DNA of 58,181 nt from Chitinophagaceae bacterium (GCA_947451935.1 CANGBH010000010.1:1-58181), one strand, 5' to 3'; numbered from the stretch's first letter, positions 24,740 to 34,594 are shown. Notes: generated by a model from the letters alone, not told the origin. Program-made: numbers and translations.

Positions 24740-25919
24740 ACCTCACCACCCTCCTCCACACCATCAAAAACGGCCTCAGTGGGAAATAAAGAAAAAACAA
24801 ATAATTAGGCAGAGGCAATAGTTTCCAATCATTGGGACTAGTCAAATAGGTTAAAATAAGCCCCCAATTCAATAATCCCTTTTTATTTTGTGACAGCCTG
24901 TATTTCAAATGACTCAATCGATTTTCATCATCCGCATTAACTGTATTCATAGATGCCATAGATCTATAAATTGAATCCAGGGCAGTAGTAATTTTGAGGT
25001 TAGTACTTACTCGCTTAATTTCTTCGGGTATTTCGATATTGAATAAATCATTCAAAATAGCAAAACTGATACAAAGATGATCGATGCAATTGAGTTCTTT
25101 GGCACGAGCCAATAATTCACCCCAATTAAAACTAACCTTACTCAAAATATTAGGCAAATCAAACAACCACTTCAATCTAAACCAGGCATGTTCTGTTCCA
25201 TGTGTGCAGAGGTATAAAAAATTATCAACAGGTTGTAATACCGAAATTTCTTCATTCCCAATCTCTTGTTTGGAAAGCATTGAAAAATCCAGTGCAGGAT
25301 CAAATGTGAAACTCCCTAATGGACCACGAATTTTCCAATGCAACTCAATTAAAGGAAGCATTAAACCATGTGATGGTATGAAGGATAAATCGTGATTGGT
25401 TTTTTTGAAATAATTAATCTGCCTGGGAGTTAACGTGCTCCAATCAGGACTTGAAACATACCCCTTACTTTTTAAAAATGCTGCTACTATATCTAAGCCT
25501 GATGCTTCCACCCAAACATCAATATCTAAAGTATGACGCAACGAAATGTCTCCATAATATTGCTCAGCAATTGGAATGCCTTTTAAAAACAACCCATTCA
25601 CTTGATTAGAATGAAGTAACTGTTGTAATGAAATGATCATCTGCTTTGAGGCCAATGACTTGATTACATTATCATCTGCCTGTTGCTTTAATTGCTGTTT
25701 AAGTTTATCAGATATAGAACTCGAGTTTCGAAGATGACTATATACAAGTGGTGCGATACGATGGCGAATCACCAAAGAATTAAACTGTTGCTCATCAATG
25801 CCTTCTAAAAGCAATTTCTCCTTGATAGCGATATCTTTTGCAAGTGGATTTACCTTAGCACAAGTAAGCAATAGCTTAAATTCTGGCGATGAAATTGATA
25901 TGGGCATTTTATCACTCAT
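24738..25919 (-). CDS. Nucleotidyltransferase-fold protein of lasso cluster type
   Basis: 393 aa. The centre has LFLKGIPIAEQYYGDISLR followed by TLDIDVWVE, the G-x-DIDxxV pattern of the uncharacterised nucleotidyltransferase family (PF14907 type), then a SLIELHWKI-like LIELHWKIRGP and a Trp-rich helical C-terminus. Proteins of this family accompany paeninodin-like lasso clusters (PadeN position), but their substrate is not established. It starts 3 bp after the PorU2-like stop, so it may be co-transcribed with the secretion genes rather than with the rest of the cluster. Its stop borders the repeat array. It could also act independently of the peptide. Confidence 0.78.
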   Translation of the reverse strand: MSDKMPISISSPEFKLLLTCAKVNPLAKDIAIKEKLLLEGIDEQQFNSLVIRHRIAPLVYSHLRNSSSISDKLKQQLKQQADDNVIKSLASKQMIISLQQLLHSNQVNGLFLKGIPIAEQYYGDISLRHTLDIDVWVEASGLDIVAAFLKSKGYVSSPDWSTLTPRQINYFKKTNHDLSFIPSHGLMLPLIELHWKIRGPLGSFTFDPALDFSMLSKQEIGNEEISVLQPVDNFLYLCTHGTEHAWFRLKWLFDLPNILSKVSFNWGELLARAKELNCIDHLCISFAILNDLFNIEIPEEIKRVSTNLKITTALDSIYRSMASMNTVNADDENRLSHLKYRLSQNKKGLLNWGLILTYLTSPNDWKLLPLPNYLFFLYFPLRPFLMVWRRVVR

Positions 25920-25922
25920 TAT

Positions 25923-28900
25923 CTATCTCATCAAATACATCTTACCATAGCCACTTTGGAAGTATCGATCTGTATTAAAATTAGTCCCTTTTAATTTTTC
26001 GATTTTTTTACCCCGTATATCCGTAATGACACGATAGAGATATACTCCGTTGGCAAGTGCCTGCCCATATTGATCAGTACCATCCCATTTATAGCTGGTA
26101 ATATTATTTCCAATACGCAAGGGGCCTAATTCAGCCATGGTAATTTCCTTGACAATTTTTCCCGTCATAGTCAGGATTTGAATCCGCAGATTGCTTGGAA
26201 GATCTGCACCAGTAAGGGTAAATACAAACGCCGTAGAACTGGTAAAGGGATTCGGGTAGTTCAATAAATTGGTGATCATCGACTTGTTATAGACTTCAAA
26301 CAACACTCGGTATTCAAATGCACCCGATGCATTATTGCTTCGATCCTTTCCTGTTACAATGAGTTCATATTCTCCATCCTCCGTTAAATACGGTTTGTAA
26401 ATCACTGACGCCGTATTGTCCTTGCCTCCTGGCGTAAGGGTTGATGGAACAAATTGCAGGGTGTCGTTATCAAATTTGATAGAGCGTATTGTGCCATCTG
26501 GGTAGCGAAGTTTGACAGAAAATAAGCTCGTATCATTGAGCGCTAAATAATGACTATCATCTTTAAGCTTGACAAGAATAGTTGGCTTAGGTGATACGAT
26601 GTCTTTATTCAGGATGTGTAATCCATCAAACGTTACATCGAGGTTCGGCGCATAACGATCGGCCTTGACAAAGATGGTTTTATTGAGGTAGTTATTAAAC
26701 AAGTATTGTTCGGGCTGAGCATAGTTGGGGTTAAAATTGACATAGACTGAATTCTCCCCAATCATTTTCTGGCTATCAAACGTATAGTCAACCACTAACG
26801 TATCGCCAAGATTTTTCAAGGGCTTTCGCATACCATCAAACAATACCTTAGTCGTATTCGATGCGTCCGTCATGCTCAAATACAGCTTGACACTATCGAA
26901 AGGAATTGGTGTTATGTTTTTGAAAGCCAAGTTGATTTTCATAGCCTCTCCTACTTCAATGGTATCTTTGATCGGCACTTGGGTAACAGGTGTCAATGCT
27001 CCCTCTGGAAGGGGGAGGTATTTCACTTGCAGATACTTTAATTGCCAAGGGGAATTTCTTACAGAGTCTTTATTGCTGTGATAAATCTTTAAGTAAGGGT
27101 ATGTCTTCGCATCAATAAATGAAATCACCGTATCCTGTTGTTTGGTTGAACTGGAATAAAGCAAGGTTTCATTAAAATTAGCCCCTACCCCATATACATC
27201 ATAAGAAATTTGATCGGCTGATTCCGGCTCCAAAGAATGACCCCTCCAACATAAGCTGTCCCAACGTTGAGCTGGACCAATCATCGGTGTTATTGAATTT
27301 CCTGCATTTTCAGGACTTACAATCTCATGCTTACTAATGAGTATATTCGAAGGATCCGACCCAAATTGTTGGTCGTGAATAATCCATGTACCAGCGGCAT
27401 CCTTAGATGCAGTCATTATGAAAGGAACATTACGATAGAAGGAATCGATTTTATCAAAACCAATTTCTTTAAACCTATGATATAAGGATTTTCCTGCACC
27501 CAATATGCTTGTATCCTGTTTCCATTGGTCAATATATTGATAACTTCCCGAAGCAGCTTCCTTAGACCAATTCATGATGATAATAAAACTAGAATTAGGT
27601 ATTGAATCAAATAAATCCAAAGCAGCCTTCCTGTATTGAAATGAATTAAAGGGATAGTAAAATTGATATGGATTTGTAGCAGCACATGCTGGGATAAATA
27701 AATTACCAAGTGCACCAAAACCTAATGAATTTTTTGCCAAGAGGGGCCTGGATGTGACAGCATCAACAATAATAAACTCAAGTGCACCAAAAGATAGGCC
27801 ACATCCAATTTTGGTCAAAATTTCGAGATTACTACTTACACTATTTTGAAAATGCGGGAAAATTCCAGAAGTTATTTTAAATGTATGCAGCAACTCGTCA
27901 AAAGCAAATTGCCTTGATGAATTAATATTCAAAACAGAATATTGATCTTTTTGGTATTGAAAATAATGCGATTGATTCCAGCCAGGTGCACTTTGAGGCA
28001 AATACACAAATGAACTATTCGACCAACTCAATACAGTGCCTGTATCCGGCACACGGGCTACACGCCAATAATACACCATACTATCCTTAAGTGGAATCAC
28101 TGGATTAAAGTCGATGATTCCTCCAATGGATGTTTGGGTTTGAGTGAGTTTATAGGGAGAGTCAAACAACTCCGTGGTATCCACTTCCACCACAAAATTC
28201 TTTAGTACTTGAAACAACTGACTCGTAGTCGCAGTCAACTTGAAATTGTTAGTATTTACAATAGCAAAGTTAGCCGGGTAGATAGGGCGCACTTTATCTT
28301 CTGCGATAGAAAATAGTTTGGTGATGTTATTATTGGCATGGGTAATCTCTTGAACGATCTCATCGGGATCAACCGTGACAATGATTTTATTTTCCCCACG
28401 CTCTGTACTCGGGTTTATGGGCACAGATAGATCAATGGAGTCTGCGTAATACAAATTTTGATGAAACTTATCGTATAGAACAATAATAGAACCATCAGGC
28501 AGTTCTCGTTTAACTACTAACCGAACGGAATCTTCAATGGCCTTACCCAGGTTATATACTTTTACCTTAAGATCAAATTTCGTATTGGTGATGGTCAATG
28601 GTGTTGGACTAATCTTTACGAATTGATCTTCAATGGCATAGTCAGGCAATGGATGTGGGTAAAGTGTCATGGCAGGATCACCCCCTAATGTAATTTGCTC
28701 TGCTGTCATCACATTATAAAAATCGGTATTCCCTACCGTAGCAATCAATTCATGCATGGTGTTTTTCAACATATCACCAACAGAAGATTGATAATCTTCA
28801 TTGGCCATCCTGCGGTAAAAAATATTCGTGTATAAGTTCAAGTAATTAACAATACCATAATGCGTACTCGCTAAAAATCCAACACTTCCCTTATTTGGGA

Positions 28901-30989
28901 ACAACAGATAATCTTCAGCAATCATTTTTTTACCTATAGATGCTCTCAACGTATCGTAGGTAAAAATATTCCCCACATTGCAACCATTGGCAATGAAAAA
29001 AGGATACTTGCCTTGAGGATTGAAAAAATTAGGATCATTCAGATTAAACTCCATCGTGGTAGTAGAGGAGTGTCCAAAATAGGTTAGTACTCCCAATCCT
29101 TCTGCATAGAGATTATTCAATAACCCAGAATTCAATTGATCTACAGCACCGCTTGTTAATTTACTGAACGTGGTTACATGAGCCCCATAAGAAGTATCCT
29201 CTACGAGATACCGTGCATCATCCATATACTGACCAATCAATTTTTGCAAGTATGGATCTCCGCCTCCAATGATATGCGCAAAATTTTTCATCCATGCTTT
29301 TTCTTTTACTGTATTGCTGGCGAAATACAAAGACTGATCATGCTGCTTGATTTTGTCCAAGAAGGAATTTACTTCATCGCCTGTTACTGCAGAAATTCGA
29401 CCTATGGCAATCTCTGACGTTGGATCATTATCACTTGAACCCAAAATATTATCTGACCCAGGGTTACCAAACGTAGGAACTAAATTCATCCGTTCTGTAA
29501 TGGGTTCAGCTTCATGAAGCCGATACTGATCATAGGTTATGCCCTTCCCTATCAACAACACATAACGTGGTGTTGGAGAAAAAAAGTTGCGCGCATAATT
29601 AATGAAATTCTTTACGGCTGACGGATGCTTTTTTATTCCATAGGCAAACTGATCAACCAACTCATCTATGTCATACAACTTCGCTAAAAAACTTCCACCC
29701 ACTGCACTTGCTCGATAAGCACGATAGTTTTCCAACGCATCGCCATTGCTGCTAGCAGACAAACTAGCATGGGAAATCATGATATAATTTGCTTGATTAG
29801 CCGACTGAGAAAAATCAGTAAATGCTTTTTGTGTCAATGCATTAACCACATGCACTGCTGTATCGGATGCATTCATCAAAACTAAATTTCGAGTACCTCC
29901 TGCCGGCAACGCAAAACGATATTTACCTGGCAAAGATGCTTCTGCGAGATATCGCCTGCTACTCGAAAGATCATATAAAATAGGTGCCGAAGTACCACCG
30001 CTAAAATTACTTATCTCAATGAAATTGCCCACTGAACTTCCTGCTAAACTAAACTCAAAAAGTGAAGCACCTCCAAAATTAAATTGTCGAGGATAGGTCA
30101 ACTCATAATTCGCGAGCACCATTCGATCATTCCCAATAAAAGTATTGTTGGTAACACGAATCGTATCAACACTTCGACCAAGTAATGCACTTGAAAACGT
30201 TACCGATTTTCGAACAGCGGTATAATTATCCATTGCCTGATCAAACAACACATTTCCGTTCACCGATGCAGAAAATGTTCTTGGATTCATCGCATTCCCA
30301 AAAGCTGTAACCTTTAAACTTGCATCAACTCCAACAGGAGCAACATACAAGTCTTTATATTGATCAACCAATGGAGTAGCCAATTGAATATTATTGCTCG
30401 TCCATCCTTCGCCATTATCATATGAAGAGGAATACACATAAACACTCACTGATCTTCCTTCACCGGGATTAATCTGGTCTCTAAAGTTTTTTGAAAGGGT
30501 ATATTGAAAATAGGTGTCGGGTGCTAATTGATTTCCTGCTACATTATTTTGAGCATCGAGAATACGAGTATGCTGACCATCGCTTGTTGTTAAAAAATAA
30601 GCGGCTGTATCGGTTTGCAAACTCCATTTATCAGCCAATTGAAATTCTGGCTTCTTATACAAGGCAGCATCCGCTTTACCATCATTGATGACACCATAAA
30701 ATTCAATAAAATCATTTGGCGACATGATACCACTTGGAGCGCTTGTAAAAATCGCCACCTCTCTTCCATTACGCCACAACTGAAATTGCTCTAAGGGAGT
30801 AGTTGAAAGTCCGGCATTCTGTAACGCATTATACGGAATACGATACAGTCCATTTTGCCCAACCTTAAACTTGAAATATGTTTTGCTATAATCGATCCAC
30901 TCATTATTATACTGTGCTTGCAGTTTCCCTAATCCAACGATGAGGAAAAGCAAGACAAACAAGGGAGCATATAATGACTTTTTAACCAT
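25923..30989 (-). CDS. Type IX secretion sortase-like C25 peptidase (PorU2-like)
   Basis: 1688 aa with a signal peptide (LYAPLFVLLFLIVGLGKLQA). The gingipain-type C25 domain has its catalytic His in YFGHSSTTTMEF (His640) and Cys in IANGCNVGNIF (Cys670), the usual spacing of about 30. PRYVLLIGKG and EIAIGRISA precede it. Beta-sandwich (CARDB-like) domains follow, and the last 90 residues are a type IX sorting-like domain (NLLNYPNPFTSSTAF, then KWDGTDQYGQALANGVYLYR). PorU cleaves C-terminal signals of secreted proteins at the cell surface. The length exceeds classical PorU (about 1100-1300 aa), and the neighbour is a PorV-like protein, so the PorU2 branch is more likely. It is 2 bp downstream of the PorV2-like gene. 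Confidence 0.85.
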   Translation of the reverse strand: MVKKSLYAPLFVLLFLIVGLGKLQAQYNNEWIDYSKTYFKFKVGQNGLYRIPYNALQNAGLSTTPLEQFQLWRNGREVAIFTSAPSGIMSPNDFIEFYGVINDGKADAALYKKPEFQLADKWSLQTDTAAYFLTTSDGQHTRILDAQNNVAGNQLAPDTYFQYTLSKNFRDQINPGEGRSVSVYVYSSSYDNGEGWTSNNIQLATPLVDQYKDLYVAPVGVDASLKVTAFGNAMNPRTFSASVNGNVLFDQAMDNYTAVRKSVTFSSALLGRSVDTIRVTNNTFIGNDRMVLANYELTYPRQFNFGGASLFEFSLAGSSVGNFIEISNFSGGTSAPILYDLSSSRRYLAEASLPGKYRFALPAGGTRNLVLMNASDTAVHVVNALTQKAFTDFSQSANQANYIMISHASLSASSNGDALENYRAYRASAVGGSFLAKLYDIDELVDQFAYGIKKHPSAVKNFINYARNFFSPTPRYVLLIGKGITYDQYRLHEAEPITERMNLVPTFGNPGSDNILGSSDNDPTSEIAIGRISAVTGDEVNSFLDKIKQHDQSLYFASNTVKEKAWMKNFAHIIGGGDPYLQKLIGQYMDDARYLVEDTSYGAHVTTFSKLTSGAVDQLNSGLLNNLYAEGLGVLTYFGHSSTTTMEFNLNDPNFFNPQGKYPFFIANGCNVGNIFTYDTLRASIGKKMIAEDYLLFPNKGSVGFLASTHYGIVNYLNLYTNIFYRRMANEDYQSSVGDMLKNTMHELIATVGNTDFYNVMTAEQITLGGDPAMTLYPHPLPDYAIEDQFVKISPTPLTITNTKFDLKVKVYNLGKAIEDSVRLVVKRELPDGSIIVLYDKFHQNLYYADSIDLSVPINPSTERGENKIIVTVDPDEIVQEITHANNNITKLFSIAEDKVRPIYPANFAIVNTNNFKLTATTSQLFQVLKNFVVEVDTTELFDSPYKLTQTQTSIGGIIDFNPVIPLKDSMVYYWRVARVPDTGTVLSWSNSSFVYLPQSAPGWNQSHYFQYQKDQYSVLNINSSRQFAFDELLHTFKITSGIFPHFQNSVSSNLEILTKIGCGLSFGALEFIIVDAVTSRPLLAKNSLGFGALGNLFIPACAATNPYQFYYPFNSFQYRKAALDLFDSIPNSSFIIIMNWSKEAASGSYQYIDQWKQDTSILGAGKSLYHRFKEIGFDKIDSFYRNVPFIMTASKDAAGTWIIHDQQFGSDPSNILISKHEIVSPENAGNSITPMIGPAQRWDSLCWRGHSLEPESADQISYDVYGVGANFNETLLYSSSTKQQDTVISFIDAKTYPYLKIYHSNKDSVRNSPWQLKYLQVKYLPLPEGALTPVTQVPIKDTIEVGEAMKINLAFKNITPIPFDSVKLYLSMTDASNTTKVLFDGMRKPLKNLGDTLVVDYTFDSQKMIGENSVYVNFNPNYAQPEQYLFNNYLNKTIFVKADRYAPNLDVTFDGLHILNKDIVSPKPTILVKLKDDSHYLALNDTSLFSVKLRYPDGTIRSIKFDNDTLQFVPSTLTPGGKDNTASVIYKPYLTEDGEYELIVTGKDRSNNASGAFEYRVLFEVYNKSMITNLLNYPNPFTSSTAFVFTLTGADLPSNLRIQILTMTGKIVKEITMAELGPLRIGNNITSYKWDGTDQYGQALANGVYLYRVITDIRGKKIEKLKGTNFNTDRYFQSGYGKMYLMR

Positions 30990-30991
30990 GC

Positions 30992-32095
30992 TTAATTATT
31001 CTCTCTTCTTATCAAATTTAATTTCAACGAAAAAATATGGCTATATAAAGGATTCGATTGATTAGCTAAGTTTGTGAAGGCATAATCAATCTGAACATTT
31101 CTAATTTTAAATCCAACACCTGCACTAGGTTGATAAATCCACACCTTTTTAGTATTGGTAGAATCGCCATCCTTTAATCCTTGTTGAAAATTATTTATAC
31201 CTATTCTTCCAAAGATAATCTCTTTGAAGCCGAGTTCCATCCCCACTTTAGGGTCAATGCTTGCGGGAGCAGCAGAGATCAACACATTTCGTCTGCCATC
31301 AAACGTAACATCTAAGTTTACCTCTGGCATCAATTTTAAATTATCTGAAATATTTATGTTGTATGAAGCTCCAAGGATTAAACGAGGCGCCGTCAACTCA
31401 GTTGACTTTACTGGAATTTTATTGTTGGTCAAATACAACACTTCTTTTTCACGATCGGTAAAATGAAACTGCCATGCGTTAAATGTGGTTGTCACATCTC
31501 GAGCAACCAGCCCAAAATTAAATTTCTTAGAATGATATGACAATGAAGCGTCTAATCCAAAGCCCCAAGCTTTGGCAAAACTACCTACATTTCGATGGAT
31601 CACTTTAGCATTGGTACCAAATGAAAACGTTTGATCATCATCGCTGTAAATCACTTGAGCATAGGAAAATAAAAAAGCATAATCGGCAGATGAAAACGAA
31701 CGAATGTTATTGTAATTAACCGTTCCATCAGGCTCAACCAAGAAAAGGGTATTGGGGATATCATCTACGGCAAAACGCATTAAAGAAAAACCAATGGTTC
31801 GGGTTCTGATGGTTGGGTCACCTATCGGAATTGCCAATGAAGCATAATCGTACTTGCCAATGCCTGCAAAATATTCTGCATGCATCATGGACAACATCGG
31901 GTAATCTTTCACATCCGTAAGTCCTGCTGGATTCCAATACCCAGCAGTGGCATCTCCCACACTAGATACTTGGGCACCTCCCATAGCTAATCCCCTAGCC
32001 CCTGCTCCAATATTTAAAAATTCATTTGAATATTTCCTGAACTGACTCTTACCATCTAAGAAGAAAAAAACAACCAAAATAAGTATGGCAAGCAT
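30992..32095 (-). CDS. PorV2/PorQ-like type IX secretion outer-membrane protein
   Basis: 367 aa with a short N-terminal signal (LAILILVVFFFLDGKSQ). The mature start FLNIGAGARGLAMGGAQVSSVGD plus GYWNPAGL is the conserved beginning of the PorV/PorQ (UPF0164-like, FadL-type barrel) family. Repeated amphipathic strands follow, ending in HIFSLKLNLI. PorV shuttles sorted proteins to the PorU sortase. It overlaps no gene but is only 2 bp upstream of the PorU2-like gene, which indicates an operon. A near-consensus -7 box TAACTTTA (32230-32237) lies 135 bp upstream. Confidence 0.83.
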   Translation of the reverse strand: MLAILILVVFFFLDGKSQFRKYSNEFLNIGAGARGLAMGGAQVSSVGDATAGYWNPAGLTDVKDYPMLSMMHAEYFAGIGKYDYASLAIPIGDPTIRTRTIGFSLMRFAVDDIPNTLFLVEPDGTVNYNNIRSFSSADYAFLFSYAQVIYSDDDQTFSFGTNAKVIHRNVGSFAKAWGFGLDASLSYHSKKFNFGLVARDVTTTFNAWQFHFTDREKEVLYLTNNKIPVKSTELTAPRLILGASYNINISDNLKLMPEVNLDVTFDGRRNVLISAAPASIDPKVGMELGFKEIIFGRIGINNFQQGLKDGDSTNTKKVWIYQPSAGVGFKIRNVQIDYAFTNLANQSNPLYSHIFSLKLNLIRRENN

Positions 32096-32318
32096 ACGAA
32101 ATTGGGATTCCGATAGACGAATTAAGAGGTGATTCTTCTTGGTTGATGTTGTTCTCAGATGATGTCTGTTTTGCCAAAAAATAAACTCATGCGTTGAGCG
32201 AATGGATAATAGGGGTAAAAATCCCGACGTAAAGTTACATCTTCTCTATGCCTAATATGCCATAAAACGCATAAATTCAATGATTAATAACGCTTTAAGA
32301 GCCTTCATATTGCATGAT

Positions 32319-32350
32319 TTTGCAAGTCAACCCTTTCTGCTTTACTTTTG
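32319..32350 (+). promoter_or_regulatory. tyrS promoter (TTTG, 20 bp, TACTTTTG)
   Basis: The -33 TTTG at 32319-32322 and exact -7 TACTTTTG at 32343-32350 have 20 bp between them, the normal spacing. The ATG at 32367 is 17 bp after the -7 box. An upstream ATG at 32280 in the same frame lies before the promoter and is thus not used. Confidence 0.75.
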
Positions 32351-32366
32351 CTTAAATTATTCTAAA

Positions 32367-33650
32367 ATGGGCTTGATAGAAGAACTCAGCTGGCGTGGAT
32401 TGGTACAGGATATCATGCCAGGTACAAAAGAGCAACTTGAAAAAGAATCCACAACGGCTTATATTGGTTTTGACCCTACGGCAGATAGCCTTCATATAGG
32501 CAGTTTAGTCCCCATTTTGTTACTGTATCACCTACAGCAGGCTGGTCATACCCCCATCGCCTTAGTGGGCGGAGCAACGGGTATGGTTGGAGATCCAAGC
32601 GGAAAAAGTGAAGAAAGAAACCTATTAAACGAAGAAACGCTCGCAAAGAATGTGGCAGGAGTAGGCAAACAGCTTCAAAAATACCTCGACTTTTCGGCTG
32701 AAAGGAAGAACAGGGCTGAAATAGTAAACAACTACGATTGGTTTAAAGGATTGGGCTTTATCGAATTTCTGAGGGATGTTGGCAAGCACATCAGTGTGAA
32801 CTATATGATGTCAAAAGATAGTGTGAGGAAGCGCATTGAAGGTGAAACGGGCATTAGCTATACTGAATTCGCCTATCAACTGATGCAGGGATATGACTTT
32901 TATTGGCTCTATAAAAATAAGAACTGCAAGCTTCAAATGGGAGGAAGCGATCAATGGGGCAATATTACAACAGGAACTGAGCTGATCCGCCGAAAAGCCA
33001 GTGGGGAAGGATTTGCCTTTACCTGTCCCTTAATCACTAAAGCTGATGGCGGGAAGTTTGGCAAAACTGAAAAAGGCAATGTATGGCTAGACCCAGAAAA
33101 AACCACTCCTTTTCAGTTTTATCAATTCTGGTTGAATGCGGCAGACGCTGATGCAGAAAAATGGATAAAAATCTTTACCCTCCTACCTAAAGATGAGATC
33201 AATAGTCTCTTAACCTTACAGCTACAAGATCCAGGAGCAAGGGTATTACAGAAGAAACTAGCTGAAACGGTTACTACGTTTGTTCATGGAGCAGCTGAGT
33301 TTGAAGCAGCAAGACAAACCACTGAGCAGTTATTTGGGAAACAGCAAGAGGTGAATCTAAAGGAAATGGATGAGGCGGCATTGCTAATAGCCATGGAAGG
33401 TGTTCCTCTCCACAGCATTTCAGGAGTTATCATCAAGCAAGGAATTGATATTGTATCATTTTTGAGCGACACGGGGATCTTTCCGAGTAAAGGAGAAGCA
33501 CGTAAAATGGTTCAAGGTGGTGGAATTAGCGTAAACAAAGAAAAAGTAACCGATATCAATTTTATGATTGATTCAAATGCGCTGATTGCCGAGAATTTCA
33601 TCATAATTCAGAAGGGAAAGAAAAATTACTTCCTTGTAAAGCAAGTTTAA
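32367..33650 (+). CDS. tyrS: Tyrosine--tRNA ligase
   Basis: 427 aa class I synthetase. TAYIGFDPTADSLHIGSLVP contains the HIGH-type motif (His43-Ile-Gly45), LVGGATGMVGDPSGKSEER and the tyrosine-binding LMQGYDFYWLY follow, MGGSDQWGNIT is conserved, and KFGKTEKG (Lys230) is the KMSKS loop. The C-terminal 80 residues are an S4 RNA-binding domain (PSKGEARKMVQGGGISVNKEKV). The start is fixed by the promoter just upstream. tRNA-Gln follows about 80 bp later. Confidence 0.97.
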   Translation: MGLIEELSWRGLVQDIMPGTKEQLEKESTTAYIGFDPTADSLHIGSLVPILLLYHLQQAGHTPIALVGGATGMVGDPSGKSEERNLLNEETLAKNVAGVGKQLQKYLDFSAERKNRAEIVNNYDWFKGLGFIEFLRDVGKHISVNYMMSKDSVRKRIEGETGISYTEFAYQLMQGYDFYWLYKNKNCKLQMGGSDQWGNITTGTELIRRKASGEGFAFTCPLITKADGGKFGKTEKGNVWLDPEKTTPFQFYQFWLNAADADAEKWIKIFTLLPKDEINSLLTLQLQDPGARVLQKKLAETVTTFVHGAAEFEAARQTTEQLFGKQQEVNLKEMDEAALLIAMEGVPLHSISGVIIKQGIDIVSFLSDTGIFPSKGEARKMVQGGGISVNKEKVTDINFMIDSNALIAENFIIIQKGKKNYFLVKQV

Positions 33651-33731
33651 TCAAAGAAAGCTAGCCTTATCATCAGTTGAAAATTTGGCATCAAGAATAA
33701 AATCCTTATTTTTGCGCTCCGTTAAAGTTGC

Positions 33732-33802
33732 TGCCCGATAGTATAATGGTAGTACGTCAGATTTTGGTTCTGATTGTCTTGGTTCGAATCCAGGTCGGGC
33801 AA
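33732..33802 (+). tRNA. tRNA-Gln (TTG)
   Basis: 71 nt. Acceptor arms TGCCCGA / TCGGGCA, D arm TAGTATAATGGTAGTAC, anticodon stem CAGA/TCTG around TTTTGGT (anticodon TTG, Gln), T arm TTGGTTCGAATCCAG, discriminator A. The U1-A72 opening pair is normal for glutamine tRNAs. Confidence 0.95.
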
Positions 33803-33803
33803 C

Positions 33804-33841
33804 AAAAGAAAAAGGTTCCACAGTTGGAACCTTTTTCTTTT
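33804..33841. terminator. Bidirectional terminator after tRNA-Gln
   Basis: Two perfectly complementary 17-base arms (33804-33820 and 33825-33841) around CAGT; A-rich on one side and T-rich on the other. It serves tRNA-Gln on plus and the membrane methyltransferase gene (stop at 33840) on minus. Confidence 0.92.
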
Positions 33842-34565
33842 AATCCATTTTTACTTTCCCTGATTTCCTCAACCAACGTAAGAAAAGATAATACAAACCC
33901 AACAGCGGTATAACCACCATAATCAAGCTATTCCGTAATGACGAATCCTCTCCAACCAACTGAGGGTATTTGTATACTATCGTAAGGAAAACACCAGCAA
34001 GCCAAAATATTTGGGTATTGTACTCCGTAAACAACCACCTTATCCAATTGAACTTCATGCTAGAAAATGTTGAACCAATTCCCTTAAAATTAGGAAGCCA
34101 TCTGTTTACGGTTTTGCAGTACTCCTCATAATCAGTACCAAATTTTTGCTTTAGAAAATTCTCCTCTGCTAACACAATCGCTTGGTATATAAATAAGAAA
34201 ACAGGAACAACAATCAATACATAAATCAACGAATTGGACAAAATACCCAAACCCAATAACATCAGATTATTACCTACATAAAGTGGATTACGACAATGAT
34301 TGAACAGCCCTCGTGTAATCAAAGCCTCAGCATGAATCTTTAAATCTTTCCCACCCCGTTCAATAAAGGTTAACCCGATGGTTAAACCACGAATCACTAT
34401 TCCCAATGTCGTAATCAACAACCCAATATAAAAAGACAAGAACCAATAGTCTTGACCAAATTTCTCCACGGTAAATAATTCTGGCGAAGGAATTAACAAC
34501 AACGCGTATAAAAAAATGAATAACTGATTTCTGTACTTGAAGAAAAAATTTCCGATGGTTATCAT
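33840..34565 (-). CDS. Integral-membrane isoprenylcysteine-type methyltransferase
   Basis: 241 aa with five or six hydrophobic helices. The C-terminal core LFNHCRNPLYVGNNLMLLGLG, then EENFLKQKFGTDYEEYCKTVNRWLP is the SAM-binding signature shared by ICMT and bacterial phospholipid methyltransferases (R-NP-x-Y and E-E-x-L-x-x-x-F-G-x-x-Y). The methyl acceptor cannot be told from sequence; bacterial members act on lipids or small hydrophobic acids. The gene ends in the shared terminator and is 29 bp downstream of metZ, so it may be co-transcribed with it. Confidence 0.8.
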   Translation of the reverse strand: MITIGNFFFKYRNQLFIFLYALLLIPSPELFTVEKFGQDYWFLSFYIGLLITTLGIVIRGLTIGLTFIERGGKDLKIHAEALITRGLFNHCRNPLYVGNNLMLLGLGILSNSLIYVLIVVPVFLFIYQAIVLAEENFLKQKFGTDYEEYCKTVNRWLPNFKGIGSTFSSMKFNWIRWLFTEYNTQIFWLAGVFLTIVYKYPQLVGEDSSLRNSLIMVVIPLLGLYYLFLRWLRKSGKVKMD

Positions 34566-34594
34566 GTAAAATTAATTTATTGGAATGGAAACGA

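Noticed and set aside
32280-32366. N-terminal extension of TyrRS from an upstream ATG
   Set aside because: The extension lies across a good promoter and has no similarity to the family; the ATG at 32367 gives the normal N-terminus.
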